64,000 nt of DNA from Duganella sacchari (GTDB taxonomy: Bacteria; Pseudomonadota; Gammaproteobacteria; Burkholderiales; Burkholderiaceae_D): NCBI RefSeq assembly GCF_900143065.1, contig NZ_FRCX01000005.1, positions 186,001 through 250,000 of the forward strand. The letters run 5' to 3'. Within the stretch, counting starts at the first letter, position 1. The number at the start of each line of letters is the position of its first letter. A program made the translations under genes and the position numbers. The notes under the pieces were generated by a model, which did not search any database, was not told the origin of the DNA, and saw nothing but the letters and a program-made list of their open reading frames with translations. Of the stretch, positions 25,779 to 33,079 are shown one piece after another.

Positions 25779-26360
25779 CTAATTCTCCTCGTTGATTTTG
25801 ATATGGGTACGCACCAGCATGTCGATGGCCTGCACGGCAAAGCCGAACAGTTCGCCAAAATGCTCGGAATCGGGCGCCACCGAATGGGCCGGCACCAGCT
25901 GGCACTCGGCCACGCGATAGCCGCGGTAGGCCGGGCAATGCTGGCGCCACAGGCGGTCATACACGCGCTGGTACTTGGCGGGAATGCAGCCCAGCCAGGA
26001 CGGCATGCCTTCCGCTTCGTTGAGACGCAGCACATGGTCGACAATGTCGAACACGCCATTCAGGGCGCGGCCGTTGTCCAGCAGCGAATCCGAGCACAGC
26101 CACTGCAGCAGCCAGCGCCCGCGCAGCGGTTCCTGCTTGAACGCGATCACCGCATACAGGCTGCCGTCCTCGCCCAGCGCGCCATAGCAGTGGTAGCCAT
26201 GGTTGTCGGGATCGAGGTAGGTGCGCTCGTAGCGGTTGTCGGCCAGCACGCGCGAGGGATCGACGATTTCCTCGACGTCCTGCCCCACCGATCGGGCGGC
26301 GATCAGGCGCATGCGCTTGATGGCGAAATCGTGCTCCAGGCCCAGCTTGGCGATCTTCAT
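25779..26360 (-). CDS. Acyltransferase-like protein (weak GNAT resemblance)
   Basis: The protein has 193 residues. The middle (YGALGEDGSLYAVIAFKQE) reads like a GNAT substrate strand, and GCIPAKYQRVYDRLW resembles the C-terminal part of N-acyltransferases, but the acyl-CoA pyrophosphate loop is not obvious. The start overlaps the PP-loop gene stop (ATGA), and its stop sits one base from the desaturase start. It may be a divergent acyltransferase that works with the desaturase. The assignment is tentative. Confidence 0.55.
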   Translation of the reverse strand: MKIAKLGLEHDFAIKRMRLIAARSVGQDVEEIVDPSRVLADNRYERTYLDPDNHGYHCYGALGEDGSLYAVIAFKQEPLRGRWLLQWLCSDSLLDNGRALNGVFDIVDHVLRLNEAEGMPSWLGCIPAKYQRVYDRLWRQHCPAYRGYRVAECQLVPAHSVAPDSEHFGELFGFAVQAIDMLVRTHIKINEEN

Positions 26361-27280
26361 GCCGGCCTCCAGCGCGCATTGTCCACCTGGCTCCAGTATT
26401 CAATGTCGCTTGACTGATTCATGCACAGCATCGAGGCCGGGTCCTGGCGCCACGCGTGGTTGTGCAGGCTGAGCATGCTGCCGCTGGCTTCAAAGCCGGT
26501 GAACTTGATGCGCGGCTGCAGGCCCAGGTGCTTGCGGTAGAGCGAATGCTTGAGGATGCTGCTGCCCCAGATGCGGGCTGCATACAGGCCGCTGGCCAGC
26601 GCTTCCAGCAGCGGATCGCACAGCACGCTGTGCACCAGTTCGGTGGACCACTGGTAAAACGAGGGCACGCCGTTGATGTTGGCGGCGGCCATGAATTTGT
26701 TGTAGCAGTAGTGGCGTTCGCTCTCGCTGTACAGCCACTCGCTGCGGCCATTTTCGCGCAGAACGCGGTGGATGGAAGCTTCGCCGGGACCGATGAAGAA
26801 ACCCTGGCTGCGGTATTCCAGCATCACGCTGAGCACCGGCATATACGCCAGCTCCCAGGCCTGGCACATGCGCGCCAGCTCCAGCGCCATGCCGGACGCA
26901 TAAAACTTGTCGAGGTCGATATGTTCGACGATGGGTTCGTAGCCATGGCGGCGGCACCACGCAAACGCATAGTCCACATCGTGGCGGTTGAGTTCATGTT
27001 CATACACCACCACCAGCGGCGTGAACTCCACCTTGGCGCGGCGGAACGCTTCGCAAATACCTTCGCTGTCGGCGCCGCCGCTGTAGGGAATGATGATGCG
27101 TCCCGGCCGCGAGGCGCGGATCTCCTGCGCTGCCAGAATCGCTTCGCTACGGAACGGCCGCACCGGGCGCCGCACCGGTTTGGCCAAGTGGTAGTAGCGC
27201 TGATCGGTGCTGGTACGGCGCCCCCAGGGCTGGCCGTCGTAACCCAGTTCAAAAGAGCCGTCGGTAAACTGAAACGTCAT
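26357..27280 (-). CDS. PP-loop ATP pyrophosphatase (adenine nucleotide alpha-hydrolase type)
   Basis: The protein has 307 residues from ATG 27280. The PP-loop is IIIPYSGGADSEGI near residue 63. The following strand VEFTPLVVVYEHELNRHDVD and the later FFIGPGEASIHRVLRENG fit the nucleotide-binding fold of N-type pyrophosphatases (PAPS reductase, QueC, asparagine synthetase superfamily). Members adenylate a carboxyl, carbonyl or amide oxygen. No glutaminase or zinc site is visible. It is directly downstream of, and overlaps (ATGA), the leader-binding-like gene, the place expected for the main peptide-modifying enzyme. Confidence 0.72.
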   Translation of the reverse strand: MTFQFTDGSFELGYDGQPWGRRTSTDQRYYHLAKPVRRPVRPFRSEAILAAQEIRASRPGRIIIPYSGGADSEGICEAFRRAKVEFTPLVVVYEHELNRHDVDYAFAWCRRHGYEPIVEHIDLDKFYASGMALELARMCQAWELAYMPVLSVMLEYRSQGFFIGPGEASIHRVLRENGRSEWLYSESERHYCYNKFMAAANINGVPSFYQWSTELVHSVLCDPLLEALASGLYAARIWGSSILKHSLYRKHLGLQPRIKFTGFEASGSMLSLHNHAWRQDPASMLCMNQSSDIEYWSQVDNARWRPA

Positions 27281-28017
27281 GCGGGTTTCACCTTCCAGTG
27301 TTTCTTGCTCAGACGCGCCATATTCCACTCCACCACATGGTTGATCGCCAGGTGCAGGCCAGCCTGCACCCGCAGGTGATACAGCTCGGATAGCAGAATG
27401 GCATCGGCCGTGTCCTGCACGCTGTCCGGTACCGCTACCGACAGGTCGGCATCGAATGGCCGGCTGATGGCGGCCTGCAACTCGCTGTAGCGCAGCGCGC
27501 GCGTCAGCACCGGACCGATCGACTGCTTCATGCCGCCCGTCTTGATGAGCACAATCGGCACGCCCTGCTGTTCCAGCGCGGGATCGATCTCGCAGCGCAG
27601 CAGGTCGTGCGTCACATACACCAGCAGCTGGCCATCCGCATCTACGACCGTGCATTCGGGGTAGCGCGCAGCAAAGCGGGCACGGTATGGCGCCGCCTGC
27701 GGGCCGATGAATTGCACGCTCAGCTCCAGCTGGGCCTTGATGAAGCCGGGGTGGTAATGTTTGGCCAGCCAGTACGACACCACGGCCGGCGGCAGCTGGT
27801 GACAATTGGCGTTAATCAGCAGACGCTGCTCGCCGAGCTGGCGCAGCCAGTCGCGCTGCTCCGGCGCGATATCGTCGATGGCCGTCGGCTGCTGCAGCTG
27901 CGACAGCAATGGCAGCGCCGCCAGCGGAAAGCGGAAATAGTCGATCTCGGACAGCAAATAGGCCGTGTCTTCGTCACGGCCCAGCTTGAGCGTTGGATTC
28001 AATAACAGTTTGATCAC
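27277..28017 (-). CDS. RRE / TOMM ocin-ThiF-like leader-peptide-binding protein
   Basis: The protein has 246 residues from a GTG start. The N-terminal part (LLSEIDYFRFPLAAL, then WLRQLGEQRLL) looks like the winged-helix leader-binding region of thiazole/oxazole-modified microcin and related RiPP systems. The middle ends in PIVLIKTGGMKQSIGPVL, resembling the conserved iGP segment of ocin-ThiF/cyclodehydratase C proteins. No YcaO or full ThiF domain follows. It lies 20 bases after the small peptide gene and overlaps the PP-loop gene, as expected for a protein that presents a precursor peptide to modifying enzymes. The resemblance is by eye. Confidence 0.55.
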   Translation of the reverse strand: MIKLLLNPTLKLGRDEDTAYLLSEIDYFRFPLAALPLLSQLQQPTAIDDIAPEQRDWLRQLGEQRLLINANCHQLPPAVVSYWLAKHYHPGFIKAQLELSVQFIGPQAAPYRARFAARYPECTVVDADGQLLVYVTHDLLRCEIDPALEQQGVPIVLIKTGGMKQSIGPVLTRALRYSELQAAISRPFDADLSVAVPDSVQDTADAILLSELYHLRVQAGLHLAINHVVEWNMARLSKKHWKVKPA

Positions 28018-28037
28018 GGAGCGGCCACCGGTACGGC

Positions 28038-28244
28038 TTATTTGCCGCCGAACAGCAGCGGCGAAATCAGCGGCACCTGGCCACGGAACGGCGAACCGAT
28101 CGGCAAGCCGCGCATTCTGCCCTGCCAGCCGGCGTCGCGCGGTGCACGCATCTCGTGCAGCAGCACCGATTGCAGCACGGCCGCCCCCACCTGCTGGTGC
28201 GCCGCGTGCGACATGTCCATCCTACCCAAAACCGAATTATCCAC
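28038..28244 (-). CDS. Candidate RiPP precursor / scaffold peptide (68 aa)
   Basis: The frame starts with GTG at 28244, preceded by GGGGAG six bases upstream. It is the first gene of the operon. The N-terminal half is an amphipathic helix (SHAAHQQVGAAVLQSVLLHE), like a leader. The C-terminal part is rich in Gly, Pro, Ser, Phe and Leu (GLPIGSPFRGQVPLISPLLF) and ends in GGK. It has no cysteine, and the only lysine is the last residue. The last 24 residues contain no Asp or Glu, so lasso or graspetide side-chain linkage is unlikely; a C-terminal or lysine modification is possible. It could also be an unrelated small protein. Confidence 0.55.
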   Translation of the reverse strand: MDNSVLGRMDMSHAAHQQVGAAVLQSVLLHEMRAPRDAGWQGRMRGLPIGSPFRGQVPLISPLLFGGK

Positions 28245-28482
28245 TTGATCTCCCCAATGTCGATGAGCTGCACGATCCCGGCCATTCCGACGCCTGTGAC
28301 AACTTATCTACGCGCCACGGCGAAAATTTAGGGGCTGCAGAAAAAAATTTGCACGGCGCTCGACGCCCCCTGCGCGCCAGGGAAAATAGTGGTTTTCAAT
28401 GCAAAAAATTTAATGCAACACGGGTGACTGCGGCTACAATGGACCACGCAATCCGTCCTCCACCTCTGGTCTGAAAGACGCC
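28245..28482. other. Divergent intergenic region between peptide operon and TPR gene
   Basis: AT-rich stretches (28321-28415) lie between two divergent genes and must hold both promoters. TACAAT at 28435-28440 is a plausible -10 for the plus-strand gene, but no good -35 is seen. I could not place a convincing promoter for the peptide operon. Confidence 0.35.
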
Positions 28483-29058
28483 ATGCAGCCACTGTCCACT
28501 GACGAAGATTACCTGCCCGCCCTGCTGCGGGACATTGCCCTCCTCGATAGCGAAGCCACGCTGGTGCAGCTGCACGCCGCTGCGCAGCAGCATGCCGGCG
28601 ATGCCCGCCCGCTGCTGCTGCTCGCTGCGGAATACGCGCAGGCGCGCGCCTACGACCAGGCCGAGGGCGCCTACATCAGCGCATTGCGGCGCGATCCCGG
28701 CCTGGCGATCGCGCGCTTCCAGCTCGGCCTGCTGCAACTGAGCTCGGGCCGCCCGGCAGCGGCCAGCGCCACCTGGGCGCCGCTGGCCGCCCTGCCCGAA
28801 GACAACGCGCTGCGCCGTTTCAAGACGGGACTGGAAGCACTGGCCGAGGACCGCTTTGCCGACGCCGCGCAGTGGTTGCGTGCCGGCATGATGGTCAACC
28901 ACAGCAACCCCATGCTCAACACCGACATGCAGCGCTTCCTCGATGCAATCGCGCGCATCGGCCAGACTGCGGCGGTCACGGCCGAAACAGCATCCGAAGC
29001 GGAAGAGGACGCCGACACCAGCCACTTCCTGGTCTCGGCCTACACCCGTCTCCAGTAA
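28483..29058 (+). CDS. Tetratricopeptide-repeat protein
   Basis: The 191-residue soluble protein has TPR-type helices: PLLLLAAEYAQARAYDQAEG, then ALRRDPGLAIARFQLGLLQL, then ALAEDRFADAAQWLRAGM. TPR proteins act as chaperones or scaffolds. It is followed 16 bases later by another small gene on the same strand. Both face the flagellar-linked TPR gene, so a role as an export chaperone for the flagellar-type apparatus is possible (inference). No strong ribosome site is seen. Confidence 0.75.
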   Translation: MQPLSTDEDYLPALLRDIALLDSEATLVQLHAAAQQHAGDARPLLLLAAEYAQARAYDQAEGAYISALRRDPGLAIARFQLGLLQLSSGRPAAASATWAPLAALPEDNALRRFKTGLEALAEDRFADAAQWLRAGMMVNHSNPMLNTDMQRFLDAIARIGQTAAVTAETASEAEEDADTSHFLVSAYTRLQ

Positions 29059-29074
29059 CAACTGATAACAACTG

Positions 29075-29473
29075 ATGAGCAGCATCGATTCCACCAGCCA
29101 GTTCCTGAGCAAGATGGCGGCCCAGGTTACGGCGCTGGCGCGTCAGGCGCCGCTCAAAAGCGGCAGCGACGCCAGCCAGGCCAAGGCGCGGCCGCCGGCG
29201 GCCGGCACCACCGCCGGCGCCGACCGCCAGGCGCTCATCGTGCAGCGTGTGCGCGCGATCGCCGACGATGATCCGCAACGCCGCCGCAAAGCCTTTCGTA
29301 TTTTTCTTGAGTCCGTGCTGAGCAGCGAGCTAGGCGGCGATCTCATCAACGATCCGGCGTTCCACCGCCTGATCGACCAGGTCCAGCAAAGCATGGAAGC
29401 CAACCAGGAACTGCTGCCCGCCATCGACCGCGCGGGCGGCTTCCTGCTCGACAGCGCCCGCCGCCGCAAATAA
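29075..29473 (+). CDS. Hypothetical small protein
   Basis: The protein has 132 residues and belongs to no family I recognise. It has a low-complexity Ala/Gly/Thr segment (residues 35-50) followed by a helical C-terminal domain (RRRKAFRIFLESVLSSELGG, then FHRLIDQVQQSMEANQELL). The start is preceded by a tandem copy of TAACAACTGA rather than a Shine-Dalgarno motif, and the gene is probably co-transcribed with the TPR gene. Its size and helical character fit a secreted or chaperoned substrate, but there is no direct evidence. Confidence 0.65.
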   Translation: MSSIDSTSQFLSKMAAQVTALARQAPLKSGSDASQAKARPPAAGTTAGADRQALIVQRVRAIADDDPQRRRKAFRIFLESVLSSELGGDLINDPAFHRLIDQVQQSMEANQELLPAIDRAGGFLLDSARRRK

Positions 29474-29485
29474 GGCCGCGCGCCG

Positions 29486-30640
29486 TCAGGTCGGCAAACG
29501 CGACAGCACGGCATCGGCCAGCGGCGCACCCGTCAGCGTCTGCTGCTTGCCCAGCAGACGGCGCGCCAGCACGCGGAACGCCTTCGGATCGCGGCCCTCG
29601 CCGCTCAGCACCGCCTTGGCATACAACGCCGCCAGACTGCCTGCATCCAGCCGCAGCGCGCGTTCCAGGTGCTGGCTGGCCGGTTCGCGGTCGCCCAGCA
29701 TGGCCAGGGTCAGCGCCAGCGCGCCGTGGCTCTCGCCAAAGTTGTGGTCCATCTCCAGCGCATGGCTGAAGGTGGCCTTGGCGCTCGCCGCATCGCCCAG
29801 CGACAGCTGGCACCAGCCCAGCGCATGCCAGCTGCCGATGTGGCTGGGCATGTACTGCACGGCCAGCTGCAACGCCGCCAGCGCCGGTTCCAGCTCGGCG
29901 TCGAACAGCCGCGTCATGCCCAGCGCCGACCAGGCGCGGCCATCCTGCGGATGCAGCTCCAGACAGGTTTCCAGATGGCGCCGCGCGGCAGCGCCGTCCT
30001 GGTCAGCCAGCGCCAGCGTACCCAGCGCCACCAGCGCCTCACGCTGGCGTGGCGCCAGCGCCAGCGCATGGTGGCCCCAGGTACGCGCCTCGGCCACGCG
30101 CTCGGCGTCCACCGCAATCAGCGCCGCCACACCATAGGCCTCGGCCGGCAGCGGCGTGGCGGCTGCGCTGGTGACGAACTGGTTCAGCAGCAAGTCCAGC
30201 TGCCCAAGCTGCTGCTGGCAGCGCAGCCACAAGGCCATGGCGCCTGGCACCTGGGCCAGGTGCTGTTCCACCAGCGGCTGCAACTGCGCCAGCGCCAGTT
30301 CAAATTCGCCCTGGCGGAACAGCGCCCGTCCCAGGTCGCAGCGGATATATGGATTGCCTTCCGCCTCCAGCGCCAGCGCCGCCAGCTGGCGCACCGCATC
30401 GCCGTAGTCGTGGCGCTGCATGGTCAGCGCCGCCTCGCGGTGGCGCCAGTTGATGTCCAGCGGATTGCGCGCCAGCTCATGCGTCACCTGGGCCTGGGCC
30501 AGTTCGGCCTGGCCCAGCTGCAGCGCCAGCTGGAAGATGTCGGCGCGCAGCGGTTCGTTGCCGGGATCGGCCAGCAGGAATTGCTGCAGGCGTTCCAGGC
30601 GCTGGGCGGCAGGGCTGGGCGGATTGGTGGCGGCGTGCAT
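29486..30640 (-). CDS. Tetratricopeptide-repeat protein at the end of the flagellar operon
   Basis: The 384-residue protein is made almost entirely of TPR units, for example PYIRCDLGRALFRQGEFELA, ARRHLETCLELHPQDGRAWS, and HIGSWHALGWCQLSLGDAAS. The start 30640 has AAGGAG at good spacing. It lies 32 bases downstream of the sigma-factor gene on the same strand and is probably the last gene of the flagellar transcript. No transmembrane segment is seen. It is likely a scaffold or chaperone. It is not a standard member of flagellar operons. Confidence 0.78.
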   Translation of the reverse strand: MHAATNPPSPAAQRLERLQQFLLADPGNEPLRADIFQLALQLGQAELAQAQVTHELARNPLDINWRHREAALTMQRHDYGDAVRQLAALALEAEGNPYIRCDLGRALFRQGEFELALAQLQPLVEQHLAQVPGAMALWLRCQQQLGQLDLLLNQFVTSAAATPLPAEAYGVAALIAVDAERVAEARTWGHHALALAPRQREALVALGTLALADQDGAAARRHLETCLELHPQDGRAWSALGMTRLFDAELEPALAALQLAVQYMPSHIGSWHALGWCQLSLGDAASAKATFSHALEMDHNFGESHGALALTLAMLGDREPASQHLERALRLDAGSLAALYAKAVLSGEGRDPKAFRVLARRLLGKQQTLTGAPLADAVLSRLPT

Positions 30641-30672
30641 GGTGGCTCCTTATGGATGGCGGACAGGCGAGG

Positions 30673-31446
30673 TCATAGCGTGACATCGCAGGGTGAGGTT
30701 TGCAAGAGTAGCGTGCGCAAGCGCTTGAGCCCCTGCGCGTGCAGTTGCGAGACGCGCCCTTTGCTGAGCTGCAGGCGTTCGGCGACTTCTTCAAAGCTGA
30801 TGTGCTGCAAATAGTGCATCTCGATCACCTCGCGTTCGCGCGCGGTGAGACGCTGGCACAGGTAGCGGATCTGCTGCTGGAACTGGCGCAGCTCCAGCCG
30901 CGTGTAGGTATTGTCGGCCACACTGGCTTCCGCCGACGCCAGCATGCCGCTGCCTTCCAGCACAAAGCCCAGCGCCAGGCCGACGCCGATCTCGGCCAGC
31001 TCGCGCAGCAGGCGCTCGGGGTCGGCCGGCAGCGGCGCCTCCTGCAGCGACTTGACGCGTTCATCGGCCATGCGGCGGCGCATGGCGATCTGCTGCTGGC
31101 GCTCGCTTAGCGTACTCAGCCCGCTGAGCATGGCGCCGTTGATGCGCGTGGTGGCAAAGGTCTTGAACAGGATGCCGCGCTCGGGGTCATAGCGGTCCAG
31201 CGCCTCCAACAGGCCCACCGTGGCAAACTGCATGTACTCGTCAAACTCGAATTCATCCATGCTGCGGCGCGCATACATTTGCGCCGCCAGCGCCCGCGCA
31301 TAGGACAGGTAATGGCGGATCAGCGCTTCTCGCGCGGCCAGCTCGCCCTGGTTGCGCCAGCGCTGCCACAGGCCAGCCTCGTCATCGAGCTGCTGGTAGC
31401 GCGCCGGCGCTGCGGCACGGGGTGGCATGGCGTGTTCGTCGATCAT
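30673..31446 (-). CDS. fliA: FliA-type sigma-28 factor
   Basis: The 257-residue protein belongs to the FliA group. Region 2 is seen in HYLSYARALAAQMYARRSMD and DEYMQFATVGLLEALDRYDP, region 3 in RMADERVKSLQ, and region 4 in LTAREREVIEMHYLQ with the helix-turn-helix SFEEVAERLQLSKGRVSQLH. Sigma-28 directs late flagellar promoters. It starts nine bases after fliP and is part of the same operon. The usual anti-sigma gene flgM is not in this window, so how its activity is gated is unclear. Confidence 0.9.
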   Translation of the reverse strand: MIDEHAMPPRAAAPARYQQLDDEAGLWQRWRNQGELAAREALIRHYLSYARALAAQMYARRSMDEFEFDEYMQFATVGLLEALDRYDPERGILFKTFATTRINGAMLSGLSTLSERQQQIAMRRRMADERVKSLQEAPLPADPERLLRELAEIGVGLALGFVLEGSGMLASAEASVADNTYTRLELRQFQQQIRYLCQRLTAREREVIEMHYLQHISFEEVAERLQLSKGRVSQLHAQGLKRLRTLLLQTSPCDVTL

Positions 31447-31455
31447 GGCCGGGCG

Positions 31456-32214
31456 TCAGTGGAAAGAGCCGATCACGGCCTTGAGCACCAGGGTCCAGCC
31501 ATCGATCAGGATGAACACCAGGATCTTGAGCGGCAGCGCAATGGTGGTGGGCGGCATCATCATCATGCCCAGCGCCATCAGGATGCTGGAGACGATCAGG
31601 TCGATGAGCAGGAACGGCAGGAAAATCACAAAGCCGATCTGGAACCCGGCGCGCAGCTCGGACAGCATATAGGCCGGAATCAGCTGCAGGTTGCTGACCT
31701 CGTCCATGGTGCGCGGCACCGGCGCCTTGGCCAGTTCGATCATGAGCGCGATGTCGGACTCGCGGGTCTGGCGCGCCATGAAATCGCGCAGCGGCGCACT
31801 GCCTTGGTCCAGCACCTGTTCCACCGTCGTGCGGCCGGTCATGAACGGCTGCAGGGCGTCGCGGTTGACCTTCTCCAGCACCGGCGACATGGTGAACAGC
31901 GTCAGGAACAGGGCCAGTCCGATCAGCACGGTGTTGGGCGGGGTTTCCGCCATGCCGATCGCATGGCGCAGCATGGACAGCACAATGATGATGCGCAAAA
32001 ACGAGGTCAGGCACACCAGCAGTGCCGGCAGCACCGCCAGCAAGGTCAGGCCCAGCACAATGCGTATCGCCTGCGACGTGCCGCCCAGTGCCGACAGCGC
32101 CGCTGTGGCCGTCTCGGCGCCTTCGGCCGCCACTGCGGCAACGGGCAGCACCAGGCCGGCGGCCAGCACCATCACAGCGGCCATCGCGGCCGGCAGGGAA
32201 AAGGCTTTGCTCAT
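31456..32214 (-). CDS. fliP: Flagellar export gate protein FliP
   Basis: The 252-residue membrane protein starts at ATG 32214 with a cleavable signal (ends near VAAVAAEG), as usual for FliP. Family hallmarks are FLRIIIVLSMLRHAIGM, the TPPNTVLIGLALFLTLF segment, IPAYMLSELRAGFQIGF, and MALGMMMMPPTTIALPLKI. FliP forms the core of the export gate with FliQ and FliR. Its start overlaps the fliO stop (ATGA). Length is normal. Confidence 0.95.
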   Translation of the reverse strand: MSKAFSLPAAMAAVMVLAAGLVLPVAAVAAEGAETATAALSALGGTSQAIRIVLGLTLLAVLPALLVCLTSFLRIIIVLSMLRHAIGMAETPPNTVLIGLALFLTLFTMSPVLEKVNRDALQPFMTGRTTVEQVLDQGSAPLRDFMARQTRESDIALMIELAKAPVPRTMDEVSNLQLIPAYMLSELRAGFQIGFVIFLPFLLIDLIVSSILMALGMMMMPPTTIALPLKILVFILIDGWTLVLKAVIGSFH

Positions 32215-32705
32215 GCGCGGTCCGTTTCCGTGCTGGCCGCCTGCTGGTCCAGCAAACTCACGCCTGCGGCGCTGTGCGCCAGCAGGTAGCGCCGCCCTTC
32301 CCACTGCACCACGTGCAGGCGCACGCCAGGACTGAGCTGGCGGCTGCCCAGGGTCTGGATGACCTCATCGGCCGCCGGCACATTAAGCCAGCCGCGCCAG
32401 CCTGGCGTGGCGGGTGCGGGTAGACGCATGCGCGTCTTGCGGGCACGCCAGGTCAGTGCCAGCGCGGCTGCCACGGCCAGCACCGCCAGTGCGCTGCCCG
32501 CCAGTCCGGGCGCCGTGCTGGCGGTATCGGGATCGCGGCGGAACGGCAGCGTGGCGGGCAGCGGCGCACGCGCGCTGTCACCGCTGCTCACCGGCGCAGC
32601 AGCAACGGCCGTGGCAGCCGGTGTCTCCGCCGGCGCAGCGAAGGCCATGCCGCCCCACAGTCCCCAGCACAGCAGCACGCCGGCCCGGCCTAACCCCGCC
32701 CTCAT
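32211..32705 (-). CDS. fliO: Flagellar biosynthesis protein FliO
   Basis: The 164-residue protein has a signal-like N-terminus, an Ala/Pro-rich periplasmic stretch, one transmembrane helix (ALAVLAVAAALALTW), and a cytosolic FliO domain (TLGSRQLSPGVRLHVVQWEG, then RYLLAHSAAGVSLLD). FliO helps assemble the FliP ring. It is coupled to fliN upstream and fliP downstream by ATGA overlaps. Confidence 0.88.
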   Translation of the reverse strand: MRAGLGRAGVLLCWGLWGGMAFAAPAETPAATAVAAAPVSSGDSARAPLPATLPFRRDPDTASTAPGLAGSALAVLAVAAALALTWRARKTRMRLPAPATPGWRGWLNVPAADEVIQTLGSRQLSPGVRLHVVQWEGRRYLLAHSAAGVSLLDQQAASTETDRA

Positions 32706-33055
32706 CCTTTGAGCGCGACCGGCAGTTCGCTGATGCGGATGGCAAAGTGGCCATCCACTGCCAACAGCTGGCCGCGCGCCACGACCGCGCCTTCCAGCAG
32801 CAGATCGACCGGTTGCTCCACCGGCTGGTTCAGGCGCAGCACCTGATGTTCTTTGGCGGCCAGCAGCTGGCCCACGGTCAGCACCACGTCGCCGACGCAG
32901 ACTTGCAGCCGGGTCTTGACGTTGTTTAGCGGGTTGACCGCATTCACCAGCGGCGCCCCCTGGCCGGCGGTGTCTTCGTGCAGCTCGCTCAGTTCAATCA
33001 CCTGGGCCGCATATGGGCGGGTGGTTTCCGCCTGGGGTTTGACGACAGTGTTCAT
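32702..33055 (-). CDS. fliN: Flagellar motor-switch protein FliN
   Basis: The 117-residue protein has a single SpoA/FliN C-terminal domain: TRLQVCVGDVVLTVGQLLAA, then QPVDLLLEGAVVARGQLLAV, then GHFAIRISEL. FliN forms the lower C-ring and binds FliH for export docking. It follows the FliM-like gene by 24 bases, with AAAGAG before the start. Size is normal. Confidence 0.92.
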   Translation of the reverse strand: MNTVVKPQAETTRPYAAQVIELSELHEDTAGQGAPLVNAVNPLNNVKTRLQVCVGDVVLTVGQLLAAKEHQVLRLNQPVEQPVDLLLEGAVVARGQLLAVDGHFAIRISELPVALKG

Positions 33056-33079
33056 GACAATACTCTTTGTGGAAAAAAA

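Noticed and set aside
28038..28244. Lasso-peptide interpretation of the small peptide and PP-loop enzyme
   Set aside because: The peptide tail has no Asp/Glu acceptor, and there is no B2-type transglutaminase-like protease in the operon, so a lasso pathway does not fit despite the asparagine-synthetase-like enzyme.
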